Of a stretch of DNA of 64,000 nucleotides, positions 23,654-37,369 are shown one piece after another (within the stretch, counting starts at the first letter, position 1; each line of letters begins with the position of its first letter). The position numbers and the translations under genes were made by a program. This stretch comes from Girardinichthys multiradiatus (lineage: Eukaryota > Chordata > Actinopteri > Cyprinodontiformes > Goodeidae). Location of the stretch: the NCBI RefSeq assembly GCF_021462225.1, contig NC_061805.1, positions 30,087,958 to 30,151,957 of the forward strand, in the 5' to 3' direction. The notes beneath the pieces are model-generated. The model ran no database searches and had not been told where the DNA came from. It saw only the letters and a list, made by a program, of their open reading frames with translations.

Positions 23654-23722
23654 TATGAACTATAACAACATTTAATTTCCCTTTGGGATTAATAAAGTAT
23701 TTTTGAATTGAATTGAATTGAA
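20486..23722 (+). mobile_element. Rex1-like LINE with complete-looking ORF2
   Basis: A non-LTR retrotransposon consisting of one long ORF (20486-23653), a short 3' UTR with TTTCCCTTTGGGATTAATAAAG (about 23675-23697) and a (GAATT)n tail ending near 23722. The tail type and the Y/F-SDD RT box fit the fish Rex1 (Babar) clade of the CR1 group. The 5' boundary is not defined; sequence upstream of the ORF shows no clear 5' UTR or ORF1. Confidence 0.8.
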
Positions 23723-23809
23723 TTAATATTCCCTAAGATACATCTGACACATCCACAGCACAACTGTATTAATACTAAGGTTATATTACACACAGGTAGA
23801 CTCCTTGTT

Positions 23810-24066
23810 TACAAATTAGGTGACCCCTGAAGGCAATTAGTTGCCCTGGATTTATTTATAGGTATAGGGGCAATAGGGTAAAATTATGGAATGTATGGAA
23901 CACTTCAGATTTAAAAACTATTGAAAATCAATATGTCGTTTTCTTTCCACTTCACAATTGTGCCTTACTTCATGTTGATCACATGAACTCCTAATAAAAT
24001 ACACTGTTTGTAACATGAAAAAGTGTGAAAAAGTTCAAGAGGTATGAATACTTTTTAAAGGTGAGG
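23810..24066 (+). repeat. Tc1-like element 3' remnant
   Basis: GGTGACCCCTGAAGGCAATT through AAAGTTCAAGAGGTATGAAT resembles the 3' non-coding part and right terminal repeat of a common fish Tc1 family. No transposase sequence or left end remains. Confidence 0.5.
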
Positions 24067-26845
24067 TGCTTGTTGGTAAGTATCCAAGAATAGATTTCTG
24101 TTTTTTGCAAGTTTCAAATGGTACTTAAAGCAAAGTGGTAGTAAGGGCACCTTTATTTTGACTTTATGAAAAATGTATTTCTTGACAAAATACCTTTCAA
24201 GAACTTAGACAGCAAAACCTGGTATATACACATCACCAAAATCAGTCTGATGTTTTCTAAATGAAATGAGTGACCTTAAAAGCAAATTCCCTGTACCTTA
24301 AGGCAGTTCTGATTGAAGTTAGCCGAGACATTTTGGAATATACTCTTTAAATGTGTGCTGAATTTCCCTGGCTTCATCGAGGCAGCTCATTGTATATAAT
24401 TTGTTCCAAATTATCAACTTTCCTCTGAAGATCTTAAGGACTTACAACCTACAACTACCTACCACTAGTGGCTATATGCATTTGAAAGCATTTAATCAAA
24501 TATGTTCATACAAGGCCAGAAACAACTTATCTCATTCCACAAGCAGTAACTCTAAAGGACACAAAGGCAGAATAGAGCAGCGCTTTTATTAGAAAATAAC
24601 TGAATTCCATCAAGGTTTTCCCTGGCCAAAGTTCTTTCTCTAAACAGAAAATTGGATTTTTACTGAATGCTCTCTAAATATTAACCTTTGTGTTAAGAAA
24701 GCAATAAAACAAAGCAATAACATTTAAAAGCTTGAAACAAATCCTAAAGGTCGTCAGAGATTTTGGTCATATAAAAAATGTCAGTTTACATGTTTTTGAG
24801 TTCTCCCTGAAGACCTTAGTCATCTCCTTAGATCTCTAATCTCCAAGCCTGCTCTTTCATAAACTGGCCATTGTAAATCACTATGTCCATTTAATTTGCC
24901 CTGTAGGCAGATCAGATCTACCGTAATTGCTTAAATGCATTATGTTGATTAATCTGTGGTGGATGTAATAAAGTAGCAAGAAGCCCATTTAGAGGATATT
25001 TTTATCTTTTTGTTTCACTCTTTGGTGTTTCACAGTCAAGAAATCCTCACAAATAAAGGAGCTAATGAAGGTGTTTCTACTTCTACTCTTTTCATCGCCA
25101 ATCACTCTCTCAGCTCTCTCATTTTTGATTGGGCTTCCATTCTGTATAACAGGCTTCCAGTAAAAGCACTTTCTACCTTCTATCTCATTATCTTCTCTCC
25201 ATCTTCTGATGCATTGGCTTTTAGGAATGAAAAACTGCAAATCAACCAAACTGTCCATTCGGAAGATGAAAATCACATTGTTCCTCTTTCATATCAGAAG
25301 CTCTTCATCAGTACAAGCTGCTCACATACAGCCGTGTTTAAAGGAATGGTATTGTCCTCTGAATAATGTCCTAATTGCCATGCATATTCTAAAGAAATCG
25401 GCTTGGAGTACTTTGGCCCCGGAGGCAAATATTATGTCTTTTTTAAGAAAAGAATCGACTTGTCACCAACTAATATTTCTCCCCACCTCCTTTTGCTCAA
25501 TGCTGGTTGGTTCAAAGAATTGCTTTATAAAATTCATATTAAAGGCAAACCATTTGCTCTTTGATTGATTAAAAAAATCATCAAGATGTGTTAATGCAAC
25601 AAAAGCTTATAAGGGGAAATGTCAGGCTCAGGTTATAGTCTGGATTTGAAACAATTTTGGGGCCTTGATAATATGATCACTAAAAAAAATATTTTTTAAA
25701 TGTTACATTACAACACTAACATTGTAAATAAGCATAAGTATTCACCATTATTGTGGATGTAGAATCAAATTTTATAGTGGTCAGTATGTCTGTGACTGAT
25801 TTCTATTACATTGTGCTGCTTAAGTTAAAAGTTTCCCACCTTTAATTCCCTGCAGCTTTCCTGTAAACTAGGTATGCAGTGCTGAGAATCTAATGGTATG
25901 ATAACCTTATACTGACTATCACACTCTATTTGGTGAATCTAAAAACGAGTTTTACATAAATTTTTCCTATCATGTCAATGAAGTAGGCCTGCTGTTAATG
26001 ATTTGCTACTGTTTCGTATGGTGTATGTTTATTTGGATGAAGTTCATAAAATGTACAGAGTGCAGCAGAAATTCATTTGTTTGTGAGGTTATCTAGATTT
26101 TGTTCTCCATACTTAAAGATTACTGGATCCTCATCAGATGAAAGGCAAATGCTATAAAAATGGTATATGAGTGCCACCAAGTGGTCATAAAATTATTAAA
26201 TAAGAAAAAAGTAAAGTATGTCAGACTGCCCTAATGTTAGAACCACTTCAAGCATACAGCATGTTGAGGTGAGTTATTCTTCATCACTGCAAAAAAGAAC
26301 CCCTGCATAATGTAGCTTGAGATAAAGCAATGTTAAAAGGCATTGCTTTGACATTTGAGTATCACTTGCATAAAATCTGTAGCAGTGAGATATATGTGGT
26401 TTCCCTAGGTTAGCACATTTATGCCATAACAGTTTTTGACATGTCACTGAGGATATCCACAAAGCTGGAGTTCCTGCTTATGTAATAGGTATAAATCCCT
26501 ACGTGGAGCAGCACTAACATGATTCTCTGGCCCCGTCAAACATTCTGGTACCCCAGGTGCTTCACTGTTAATCAGAACGGTGCAGTCAGAGGTTGTGTCT
26601 AGGTAGAGGTAACTAATTTAAGATAAAACTATTTGGATATTGTTTATTTTAGCCAATGCTATCAGCTGCTACAAGCTTTGTGCATGAGTGTTTTGAGTAC
26701 TGGTAGTCTGGAGGTGACATCACAACACCTTTTGTCCATCAGCCATATTGGGAAGTCATTTATGCCTTCTGCAGGCATTTTGGTAATTCCTAACTGTTTT
26801 CAACCCATTATTGGAAAATGGAAATCCCATAATTCCTAGAAACCT
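24067..26845. other. AT-rich intergenic sequence, no gene recognised
   Basis: ORFs of 60-119 codons (for example 25010-25366 and its overlapping partners on both strands) have no recognisable domain and overlap in several frames, as expected by chance. No repeat was identified by eye. Confidence 0.4.
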
Positions 26846-26849
26846 CTTA

Positions 26850-28050
26850 ATTATGAAAGATAAATGACATGTCTTCATCAAAAATACACAAATTTAATGA
26901 CATCCAGATTATGTGATTGATTAAGCCATTTCTTTTTCAAAAACTAGTCCAAAGATGACAATGACTGTCTTATAGGAATTTAAAATCAGGAAATTTGAAG
27001 TCATCCAGGTTTTTATGTTATCAAGACATGCCTGCAGTTTACCTGACTGATTTGATTTATCAGGATCTATGGATAAATGTTGCTGAGCATCGTCAGCACA
27101 ATGTCAATTTATCCCATGCTCTTTGATTATTTTAATATTTGGAAAAATATATAGTAAAGGGAATTGGCCTAAGCACTGGACCCTATTAAAAAGAAATCTA
27201 GGATTATTCTTATTCTCCTTTATTATTGATGAACAATACACTGTTCTAGTTTGGCAAAGTGTATTTTTGTACAACAGTAGGCTATTTTTTCAGGTTAAGT
27301 AGGACACCTCTAGATTTGTAGAGTGCCATTTTCTCTCCAATTTTCTAACAATGTGCTTTAAAGTGCATAGCTCTGAATTAAACCAGGGAGCTAGACTCCT
27401 ATGAATAATTACCTTCTTTTTCAAGGGGCTGCATTGTCTAATGCTACACATGCTACACATTAATGAGGATGCAACACTGGGAACAAAAACATCAGTTCGT
27501 GAAAGGGTAGAAATTTAATGGCTGCCCTCTGGTGTGTTTTTCTGCGATGTTAAGGAAATAAAAAATGGGAAAAATGTCTTAAACGTTGCTACTGCACTGT
27601 ATTACAAGGATCTTCTATAATGAAAATTGCCTTCAGGGTTGGAATAAACTCAAAAGTAAAAAAATGGTCAAACAGAACAGGGTTATGATGAAACACTGAA
27701 ACGTGTTGACACTTAATTCTGTATGTCACCACAATGTCTAAAGTATGAAGACAAAAGTAGGTAGGTATGCGCATGTTTTGAGCAAAGCCAGTTAAGATAG
27801 CATCAAAGGCTACATTTAGGCTATCACTTTCAGTGTCAACACAAACGTTAAAATCCCCCACTGTAAAGATCTTATCAGTATTTAACACTAAATCAGATAA
27901 GAAATTGAGAACTGAACTAAAAACTGAGAGTAAGGGCCTGGTGAATGATGCAAAACAACAAACAGAAGTGGTTTAAATGCTTTGCAAGTTGGATGACGAA
28001 AACTAAGGGTTAGATATTGAAACAATTGTAGCTATTCATTGAGCTGGGAT
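26850..28050 (-). pseudogene. L2 LINE relic with internal deletion
   Basis: 26850-27190 resembles the RT palm region of the L2 at 13080-13430. It is joined at ~27190 directly to the endonuclease-RT linker (27190-27540) and then to the endonuclease end (frame 27589-27888, containing FTVGDFNVCVDTESDSLNVAF, LDIVVTYRI and NPVLFDHF). The RT start and fingers are missing, so the copy has a large internal deletion as well as frame breaks. Confidence 0.7.
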
Positions 28051-28130
28051 CAATCAATAAATCTGGCTGAAAGATGGATTTCCCGACTTGTTTATTTTTA
28101 TTATTGAATGTTAAGTTTGAAATCACTTTG

Positions 28131-28690
28131 TTAATATTTGCCCTTTGCACTTATTAATAGAAAAAAACAAAGCAAAAAACAACCCCAACAGGGCCGGCGG
28201 AGGGGGCTTCGGAAGGAGGGCAAGAAATAAAACAAAAAACTGAATTCAGGCGGGTGACCTGGAAATTGTCCCGAGGAGGCATAGAGTTCAGGAGGACAGT
28301 CGGAAAACGGTCTTGGAACCCGTGGAGGAGGCCAGGATAATGGCCGTTGAGCCTTGGAACACTTGACAGAGTTCTGGAGACCTTTGTCTGTTAAGAGCAC
28401 ATAAACAGAAATATGAGGCGGTGTGTTCTCGAACCCCTCTGGAACAGGAAGGTGAAGTGGTTCGTCCTTGAACCCTTCTGAAACAGGAAGGTGAGGTGAT
28501 TTTTCCTCGAACCCCTCTAGAACAGGAATGTGAGGCACTTCGTCCTTAAACCCCTCTGGAATATGAACGTGGGGTTGGTGTGGAGTTGGAAATGTTAACA
28601 GTGAAGATGACAGAGCCAGAGATGTAGGTGATGAGGATGGCGGAGCGAAGAAGCTGGAGGAGCGGCTCATGCAGAAAGACGTGTGGGATT
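28131..28690 (-). other. Proline-rich open frame with 13-residue tandem repeats
   Basis: The minus-strand frame 28131-28736 includes four copies of a 39-bp unit (about 28428-28580) encoding variants of HLPVPEGFKDEPL. A similar style of sequence (PVLEGL, SSSEGSDRC, SSSGGSDQC) lies at 30124-30576, on the far side of a LINE insertion, suggesting one interrupted unit. It is open over 200 codons, but with low complexity and no known domain. It may be the interior of another repeat; a host gene is not supported. Confidence 0.4.
28428..28580 (-). repeat. Tandem repeat, 39-bp unit x about 4
   Basis: Units begin with GAACCCCTCTGGAACAGGAA-like words and keep the reading frame (13 codons). Copies differ at several bases, mostly preserving the P-E-G-F core. 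Confidence 0.7.
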
Positions 28691-30130
28691 TGTGTAGAGG
28701 ATTTGAGAACATTTCTGGATTTGGACAGAGTGTCAAAGGTACAGCTGATAGATCAGCGCTGGGCAGATGAATTAAACTGTTACTTCAACAGGCTTAGTTG
28801 TCCCCGCACTCCCTCTGACCCCCTTCCTGCCCATCTCCACATCTTCACACATCTCCAGCCCAACAGACACTCCTGCCGTCCCCTGACTACCATCACCTAT
28901 AGCCATCCCCTCCACACCTTTGCCTGCAGCCCACCCCATTGGGTACTGTTTACAGCACCAGCCCTCCTTTGCCCCCCACCACCAGCAATCCACCCCAGTC
29001 CCCCCCCCTCACTGACCCTTCTCCCTCACGTCAGACCAGATGAGGAAAGAGCTGCAGTGGCTGAAGCACCGTAAAGCTGCGGGACCAGACAGCATCAGTC
29101 CCAGGCTGCTAAAGACCTGTGCAGACCAGCTGTGTGAGGTCCTCAGCCACATGTACAATCTGAGCCTCAGTCTAGAGAAAGGCACTGTCCTGTGGAAGAC
29201 CACCAGTGTGGTTCCGGTTCCAAAAACTACACATGCCAAGGAACCCGCCCACTACAGACCAGTCGCCTTGGCCTCCAACCTGATGAAGACCATGGAGAGG
29301 CTCATTCTCACCCACCTCCGCACTGTGGTGAGCCCCATCTAGGACTTCTACTTTCTGCAGCGGGTGCTCACCCACCTAGAGACTGCCGGGAGCGCTGTGG
29401 GAGTTATGTTCTTTGACTTCTCCAGTGGTTTCAACACCAACAGACCGGTGCTGCTGCGGGGGAAGCTGGAAGACGCGGGAGTGGATGGACACCTTGCTGC
29501 CCTGCAGGGTACTGTCCTGTCACCAATTCTTTTCACCCTTTCCGCCACAGACTTCACCTACAACAAGGACAGCTATCATTTCCAGAAGTTCTCAGCCATT
29601 ATGTCTGTGTGTCTGAGGGAAGCGAGAGTACTGGTCGATCATCATGGACTTTGTGGACTGGTGTGAGCGCAACCACCTGTGCTTGAACACCAGTAAGACA
29701 AAGGAGATGGTGATCGACTTCATTAGAAGAACACCACCTCACTCACCAGTAAACATCCAGGGCGAGGACATTGAGTAATTGTTAGTTTTAAGTACCTGGG
29801 TGTTCACCTAAAAATTAAACTGGACTGGTCCCATAACACCAACACCCTGTACAAGGAGGGCCAGAGTCGTCTCCATCTTCTGAGGAGACTGAGGGCCTTA
29901 GGGGAGTGCAGGCCTTTGCACAGGGCTTTTTATGACTCTGTAGTAGCCTCTGCCATCCTCTACGCTGTTGTCTGCTGGGCCCCAGGCAGCACAGAGTGGG
30001 CCAGTAAGAGACTGAACAAGCTGGTTAGGTGGACCAGCGATGTCCTGGGCTACCCACTTGGCTCTAGGGAGGTGGTGGGTTAGATGAGGATGATTGACAA
30101 GCTCACATCTATCATGGAGAGATTTACATT
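28690..30130 (+). pseudogene. Rex1-like LINE relic (RT domain), broken
   Basis: Plus-strand fragments resemble the RT of the 20486 element: WLKHRKAAGPDSISPRLLKT with YRPVALASNLMKTMERL (29040-29342), VMFFDFSSGFNT (29364-29666), then ALQGTVLSPILFTL. An in-frame TAG at 29340 and later frame changes break it. The YSDD box is lost (FQKFSAIMS follows the expected position). The sequence stops near 30130 without the family's 3' tail. It is more diverged than the 20486 copy, so it is an older, different lineage. Confidence 0.7.
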
Positions 30131-31840
30131 GGCCAACTGAGACTCTCTAAGGTATGTTGAGTGGTGGTCCATGACAAAGAGCTTGCTTGGAAGCTGAAAG
30201 CCTGAAGTGAGGCAGGAGACACCATGGGAAAGAGGAAGACATTGATCAGACCCTCCAGAAGAGGAGAGGAGGCATCGGTCGGACCCTTCAGAACTGGAAG
30301 AATTAGCATGAACCTCCGGAGAAAGAGTGGAGTTGTCAGCCAGACCTTCCAAAACAGGGATGGGAGCATCTTGTCGACGACATCGTCGACGGCATCGTCT
30401 CCACTGGGAGTAGGAGGAAATAAGAGATACTGAGACAAATGGTGGAAGCTGGAGCAGCTGCTGAGATCTGGAACCCTGCTGACCCTGGTTGAGAAATTGC
30501 AAGGCAACAGGCTCAGATCCCGGCACTGAGGTGGGCAGGAGTTGCTGGCGTCCTCCTCAGTGGGCCGAAGGCCCATTCCCAGAAGGTGAAAAGGAGGTAT
30601 ATGGCCGTGGGCTGCACCCTACTGGCCGCACCTGAAACCCCATCCTTCTATCAGGTTAAGGTGGTGTTTTGTAGGACCAACTTGCCTACAAGAGCATGGT
30701 AAGTAAAGTATTTAAAGCCATGTATCTTTGTATGCCATTTATATGTAAGGCCTAAACAAAATCATGTGTTTAGGGGTTGTAGGGAAACATTTTAGCCTAT
30801 GGAAAAATGAAGCAGTACTGCCAAAATAAGACATATTGGTATAATATGTATCATTACAATAGTTATAAATAAATTGCACATGCAATGAGTGGGCGTGTTG
30901 CAGGTGCATACCTATTTAAATGAGGAAATTGCATGTGCTACTGGCTGGAAGAACAGGAAAAGCAAACAGATCCTCTGCTGTATTGCTAGAAATATGCATC
31001 ATTATATATGATCCAGTTGCTGATTTTTTCCTTCTGTTCCGTTCAGCCCTTGCTTTTCTGGACTGTTACAATTAGTTAACTTTTGTTGTGTTACTCGCAG
31101 CAGGTTTTGTCATCTACCCTGATGATATTATTTCTCTTATCTTGCTCAATGTAACTTGCAACAAATTAGCCAATCAATATTAACAATATAAAAGACAAAT
31201 ATGTTTGTTAATTCATTTGTCTCCCTTGATCTTTTAATTCTTTTCGGAGACTCACATGGTTCTGTTGCTTTTTTTGAGATTATATGTTTGAAGAGTTCGG
31301 AGTTTATCATAAACAGCGAGAATATTTAGGCCTGAACGTAATATTATCAACATAAAAATAGATTGTTGTAGGAGTTGGCAATCTGTATGTTATAGCTTTG
31401 CTAATTTTCAAACATAGTGTCACATAACTGTCCTGTTAAAAAAAAAGTTTAATTAATAATTAATAAATAAACATAAATAAAATGTTCCAATGATTTAATT
31501 GAATTCATTTTGTTTGTTTTGCCAATATTTTAACTATATACAACGTGTTTGATTGTTTAAATTGTTTTTTGGTGACACAAAATTATTTTTTACTACATGA
31601 ACAAAACCCTCTCCTGGCATGTCTTCACATTTAAATAATGTAATCAAGCTGATCCAGCTCCGATTGCCCTGCAATGACAGAATGTTACTATCACTAATCT
31701 ACTGTGTTTTGTTTATGACAAGGCATACAGTCTATGTCACCACATAGAAAAGCTGCCTTAAAATGGTGATTTTTCACCTGCTAAGAAGTGATTTTAGCAT
31801 CCAGTTTTCAAATGAAGGATTTCATCTGCCTTATAATGTC
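30130..31840. other. Flank of the proline-rich unit, then AT-rich sequence
   Basis: 30130-30600 has long overlapping minus-strand frames with Ser/Leu-rich products that match the style of 28131-28690. A CGACGACATCGTCGACGGCA patch at about 30375-30394 is a short imperfect palindrome. From 30640 to 31840 nothing was recognised. Confidence 0.35.
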
Positions 31841-32180
31841 AGTCATTTTCTATACCACTTCTTCCATAGTGGGTTGTGGAGACCTGGTGCCTATCTCCAG
31901 CAGTCTATGGACGGGAGGCGAGGTACAGCCTGGACAGGTTGCCAGTCCATCGCAGGGCAACACACAAACAACCACGCACACACTTAAGGGCATTTTACAC
32001 CAATTAGCCTAACAGGCATGTCTTTGGACTGTGGGAGGAAGCCGGAGTACCCATTAAGAACCCACACTCACGGGGAGTACATGCAAACTCCATGCAGAAA
32101 GATCCCTGGCCAGGAGTTGAATCCAGGACCTTCTTGCTGCAAGGCAACAGTGCTACCAACTGCACCACCGTGCAGCCCGT
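31840..32180 (-). repeat. tRNA-headed SINE-like repeat
   Basis: Read on the minus strand, the element starts with a tRNA-like head. An A-box-like TGGTGCAGTTGG lies at 32156-32167 and a B-box-like GGATTCAACTCC at 32113-32124. These would be the internal RNA polymerase III promoter. The body (GGCTTCCTCCCACAGTCCAA and the tail near 31850) is a very common fish interspersed repeat. A second, headless copy lies at 32985-33175. Confidence 0.6.
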
Positions 32181-32199
32181 TGTATAATGTCTTTAGTCC

Positions 32200-32984
32200 T
32201 TTCCTATGAATTACATTAAGTCCTTTCCTATTGATGACATTATCAATATCAAAGCAGAGTAGGTCTATTGCATAATATGCGATTACAGGCTGGGTGCACT
32301 TGATCAGTTATGTGTGCATTTGCCATGATCAGGTTTGTGCGCGTTCAGCAGATGATCACTGACAGCGATGTTACACTGGAATGGTGTTGAATGAAGTGTT
32401 GCAAGGAGTTTTACCATAGGAGAAATATCATGGCTTTTGTTTGTGTTTGGCTCCAAACCAGAGATTAGATTATCCCACATAGAATCCTCTATTCTCATCT
32501 ATTTTTAATATTTTAATTTTTGACAACTCAAATCTGTTGGCACATGTACAGAAGATTCTCTCTCCCTGTCATCTGTCATTCTATCTGTGTCTCCTTCTGG
32601 CCAAAGTGACAGCAGACATTTTTGGTGTCCCAGTTAGCACCTTTATTTCAAATGTAGTAAATCCACACGCAAAAATTGCACCCGCAAACCGTTTCAGGCT
32701 TTGAACATCGCATTGCGGTTGGTAAGGGATGACATTTGCATATCCTTCTCCCATAAATCTGCGTGTTTGGATCATTATCATATGTTTTGCATATTCATGG
32801 AGGATGACACACTAAAAAGTTTTGCACTCACAGTTCAGCTGATTTTGCACACGCAATCCGATTACCACCTCGTTTGTACATCAGCTTTGCTGACGCAAAC
32901 AGGTTTGTGTGCGGTTTTGTACACACAGATCTTTTGAAGATTGGGCTCTCAGTGTGAATATTTTCAAGACTGAACATTAAACAC
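32200..32984. other. No feature recognised
   Basis: Moderately AT-rich sequence; frames of 64-78 codons only. No transposon motif was noticed. Confidence 0.35.
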
Positions 32985-33175
32985 AAGCGTGGGTTTCTCC
33001 GGGTACTCCGACTTCCTCTCCCAGTGCAAAAACATGATTGTTAGGTTAATTGGTCTCTCTAAATAACCCTTAGGTGTGAATGGGTGTATGTATGGTTTTT
33101 GTCCTGTGTGTCTCTCTGTTGCCCAGTGATGGACTGACAAACTGTCCAGGGTGTACCTCACCAAAATCAGTGTAA
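32985..33175 (+). repeat. SINE-like repeat body, lacking the tRNA head
   Basis: CGGGTACTCCGACTTCCTCT through GTCCAGGGTGTACC is the same family as 31840-32180 but in the other orientation. The pol III boxes are absent, so it is a truncated copy. Confidence 0.6.
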
Positions 33176-33299
33176 GCATTTTTAGTGGTAGAAAACTGAA
33201 ACCCAAGTCTTTGCAGTGTTTGTTTGGGTTTTTTTTTTTGTTTTGTTTTGCTAAAGAAAACATTTCTTATTTTCTTAACAAGGAAAAAAAATCCTCATT

Positions 33300-33970
33300 G
33301 GCCGTCATGGAATAGAATTTAAAATTCTCCTGACATATAAAGCCCTTAATGATTAACCTCCATCATACATCAGAGATCTGATTGTTCCATATATTCCTAA
33401 CAGTGCACTTCGTTCTCTATGAACTCTGGTGGTTTCTAGAGTCTCTAGAAATAGAATGGGAGGCAGATCATTTAGTTATCAGGCTCCTCTCCTGTGGAAC
33501 CAGCTCCCAGCTTTAGTCCATGAGACAGACACCCTGTCTGCTTTTAGGGCTAGGCTTAAAACATTCCTTTTTGATAAAGCTTATAGTTAGAGTGGTTCAA
33601 GTTATCCTGAGCTATCTTTGTAGTTATGCTGCTATAGATTTAGGCTGCTGGAGAACATAATGATCACTTTCCTTTAATCCTTACATTCTGCCAATTTTGC
33701 ATTATTTGCTGTTATGTCAGCTGTTAACTTTGTTCTCTCTCACTTTTTTATCTTCATAGAAGCTACATTAGGCCTGGCTCTATGCTTAGCTGTGGCACCT
33801 TCCTGGAGGTAAAATGTCTTCCGCTTTGTTCCATGTTTTAGTTTCAAGCCTTTGGTGCACCGTCTTAACTTATGATTTAGTTTGTGTGCCGGATACCTAC
33901 TCTGGAGATCTACAGCAAAAACTCACCCATGAGTACCAATAAAGAAACCTGAACTTGAACCTCTACTCTA
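33300..33970 (+). repeat. L2 LINE 3' end, truncated
   Basis: Corresponds to the C-terminal RT block and 3' UTR of the L2 at 11951-13000: GAATTTAAAATTCTCCTGAC and TCAGGCTCCTCTCCTGTGGA can be seen as DNA. The frame is not open. It ends near CCAATAAAGAAACCTGAAC. Confidence 0.65.
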
Positions 33971-34529
33971 ACCAGCAACAACAATAAAACATGTCACCAA
34001 AACAGGTTTTTGGGGGAGTTACATGGGACCTCTGGGGATGTCCTATATCTGCAGTGCTGTGCAACAAACCCTTTAGGTCCTGCTGCTGACAAGTACTTTT
34101 TCTGGTATGACAGGGTGCATTTTCCTCTTGAGGGAGATTGTCTTCCTATGAACGTGTCAGTGCTACTGATGGTGTGTAGTTTGTCTGCAAGAATGTTTAA
34201 GTAGGTGGTGAATAATAAAGTATATCACTGAACCAAGATTTGACATTTCTGCAGAACAAGAGAGCTAATTCAGTGTAGAATGCTGTTTTGAATCTTAATC
34301 AGTCTGTATGAAGAAAAAACTAAGAAAAATATGTAAAAAGAGCTCCTTAAATAAAGTATACTTTCTTTATGTATGTATTTTCCCTTATATTGCCAGCAAC
34401 TCATTCTCTTCACTCTATATGGTGTTATGCTGTTGGATCCTAACGATGCCTCTTAGCTTTTGCATCCGTACCTACAACTACAAGGTTTAAATTGGACTAT
34501 ATTGACAGCGATATCAGAGCATAGGTGGA

Positions 34530-34719
34530 CTAGGACAAGACTAGGCTTAAAACCTGCTTTTTTTAATAAAGCTAGTTAGAGTGGCTTAGGTTATCCTGAG
34601 CTATTTCTGTAGTTATACTGCAATAGACTGAGGCTGCGGGAGGACATAATGAGCACTTTCACTCTCTCTGCTATATTCTCATTCTGCTCTACAATTTTGA
34701 GTTATTTACTGTCTGAGCT

Positions 34720-34720
<1 letters not shown>
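34530..34720 (+). repeat. L2 LINE 3' UTR fragment
   Basis: GACTAGGCTTAAAACCTGCT followed by AGAGTGGCTTAGGTTATCCT parallels 33545-33690, so this is a second short L2 end in the same orientation. Confidence 0.55.
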
Positions 34721-35686
<966 letters not shown>

Positions 35687-35874
35687 AATAAAAACTGTCA
35701 GAGGAGCCTCCCATCTTTACGTTGGACCTGAACCTTACCACCAACTTAGTTTTTTGTGGCATTCTGTTTATCCCTTCTTGTGTATTTAATACAGTCTTTT
35801 ACATATTAGTATTCTACTTTTACAATTATATTTTATCATGATGAACTTTAATCTAAGCTAATAGGTTGTGAGTT

Positions 35875-35950
35875 TGTAGCAGGGCCAAAAGACAGACAAG
35901 AGCTTGGGAGCAGCATAGTGAGGCTTTAATGATAAAGAAAAACAAACAAA
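35875..35950 (+). repeat. Short fragment resembling the left end of the 39974 element
   Basis: AGGGCCAAAAGACAGACAAG and the following CAGCATAGTGAGGCTTTAAT parallel 39990-40060. It lacks the terminal repeat. 37135-37340 has the same T-poor, A-rich plus strand and may be another part of such an element. Confidence 0.35.
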
Positions 35951-36269
35951 AAACTATCTTACAAATGAAGAATGAGGAGCACAGGACATGGAAGCAGGCT
36001 TGACACTGTTTTCAACAATCTGTTTGGTTTTCCTATGAATAACTTGTGCCGAAGGCAGTTATTACCAAAGTTAGTAAATAAGCTCAAAATTAACGAGTCG
36101 GGGCACCACCTCAATTTCAGCAGTAATTAACTGCCATACAGCTTTCAGTCAGTTATTGTTTAATGAAAACCTGCCTGGTGAGGCATGGTGTTAACAATCA
36201 GTGAAAGAGGCAATTCAAGCACTGGCATTCTCAAAAACCAAGTATTTCACACATATACAGAATATCCAA

Positions 36270-36480
36270 TAATAAGTTCTCTCTGAACACAAGAATTTAT
36301 TAACAAACAAATTCAACTTCAAGTTAAAAATATTTCAGTAAACAAACTTTTTAACTGTGCTACTAACATCTGAACTGAAATAAAGTTTGTCTGGACTTTA
36401 AAAACACAATCGAAAATAAATTTGTAGCATCAAGGCAAGGTAGCCTGATAGCACTCGAATAGTTTAGCACCTTCTAACAA
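36270..36480 (-). repeat. Fragment resembling the 1.8-kb LTR at 58106-59917
   Basis: ACACAAGAATTTATTAACAA with the nearby ATATTTCAGTAAACAAACTT parallels 58316-58385, and AAATAAAGTTTGTCTGGACT parallels 59099-59120. The order and orientation are the same, with a large deletion between them. It is likely a decayed solo-LTR piece of the same family. Confidence 0.45.
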
Positions 36481-37369
36481 CATTTAAATGTTTTTTTGTT
36501 TTAAACCAAATTTCTTTGCCCAGATGCAACCTCTTACATGAAGGGTTTTTATGAACAAGAGGACAGTAGGTCTACGTTTCTAGGCCGTCTTCTTCAGGCA
36601 GTGGGGAGAAACCACACCGTTGAAGTAGTCTGGACACCATTTCTTCTTAAGAAATCTTTTGGAGCTCAGAATCTTTTCTGCAGAAGCTTAGAGAGAAAGG
36701 TTACGGGCAGTTGGTCTTATTTTTGGCTGGGGGGTGGTCACTAGGTACACAAATAGTAGACCGTACTTTACTGAATCCAAGGTTTCTTTGAAAATAAAGT
36801 CGTTTGCTCAGCCAGCGAGATGAAAAACATTCACACGTGTACCCCCTTTGCATCCATTGGACAGTTGTGGGATAGCGGGAGTGTTCACTGTGCCAGTTTT
36901 GTAGATCTTTGATGTCATGAGGATTCCAGCTGTGACTCCTCCTTCCTGGGGGCTGTGCAGGAGAATATGTTAATGCTGTGCGGATTCAGAGTTTTTACCA
37001 GTCTCTTCTGTTCTCTGTAGTTTTGTGTTTCTCTCATAGCTGGACCCCAGCAACACAATGAAAGAAACCAGCAGGTAACAATGGAGTTCAGGGGCCTTAA
37101 ATATGGAGAAGGTGTTACTATTGACATGGATGCTAGGTGAGTCTAATCAGGGTGATGCTGAACTGCTGAGAGAGAGTAAAGAGCAAGGGAAAAAGACTAT
37201 TGAACACAGGAGCTGATACAAAAGACAAGGGAAACTTCAAACCAAGGGGAAAAAGACAAACACTAACATAAGAGAATAAACCAAAATCCACAGAGGAACA
37301 CAATAGAACAAAACAATTATGAAACCAAACACAAGAACAATAATAACTTAATAATTTAGGTTCTATTAG

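Noticed and set aside
25010..25568. Overlapping 118-119-codon ORFs
   Set aside because: Different frames and an antisense ORF overlap, with no recognisable product; chance openness is likely.
30375..30400. CGACGACATCGTCGACGGCATCG as an operator-like palindrome
   Set aside because: It lies within a repetitive arginine-rich coding-like unit, and no regulatory context is visible.
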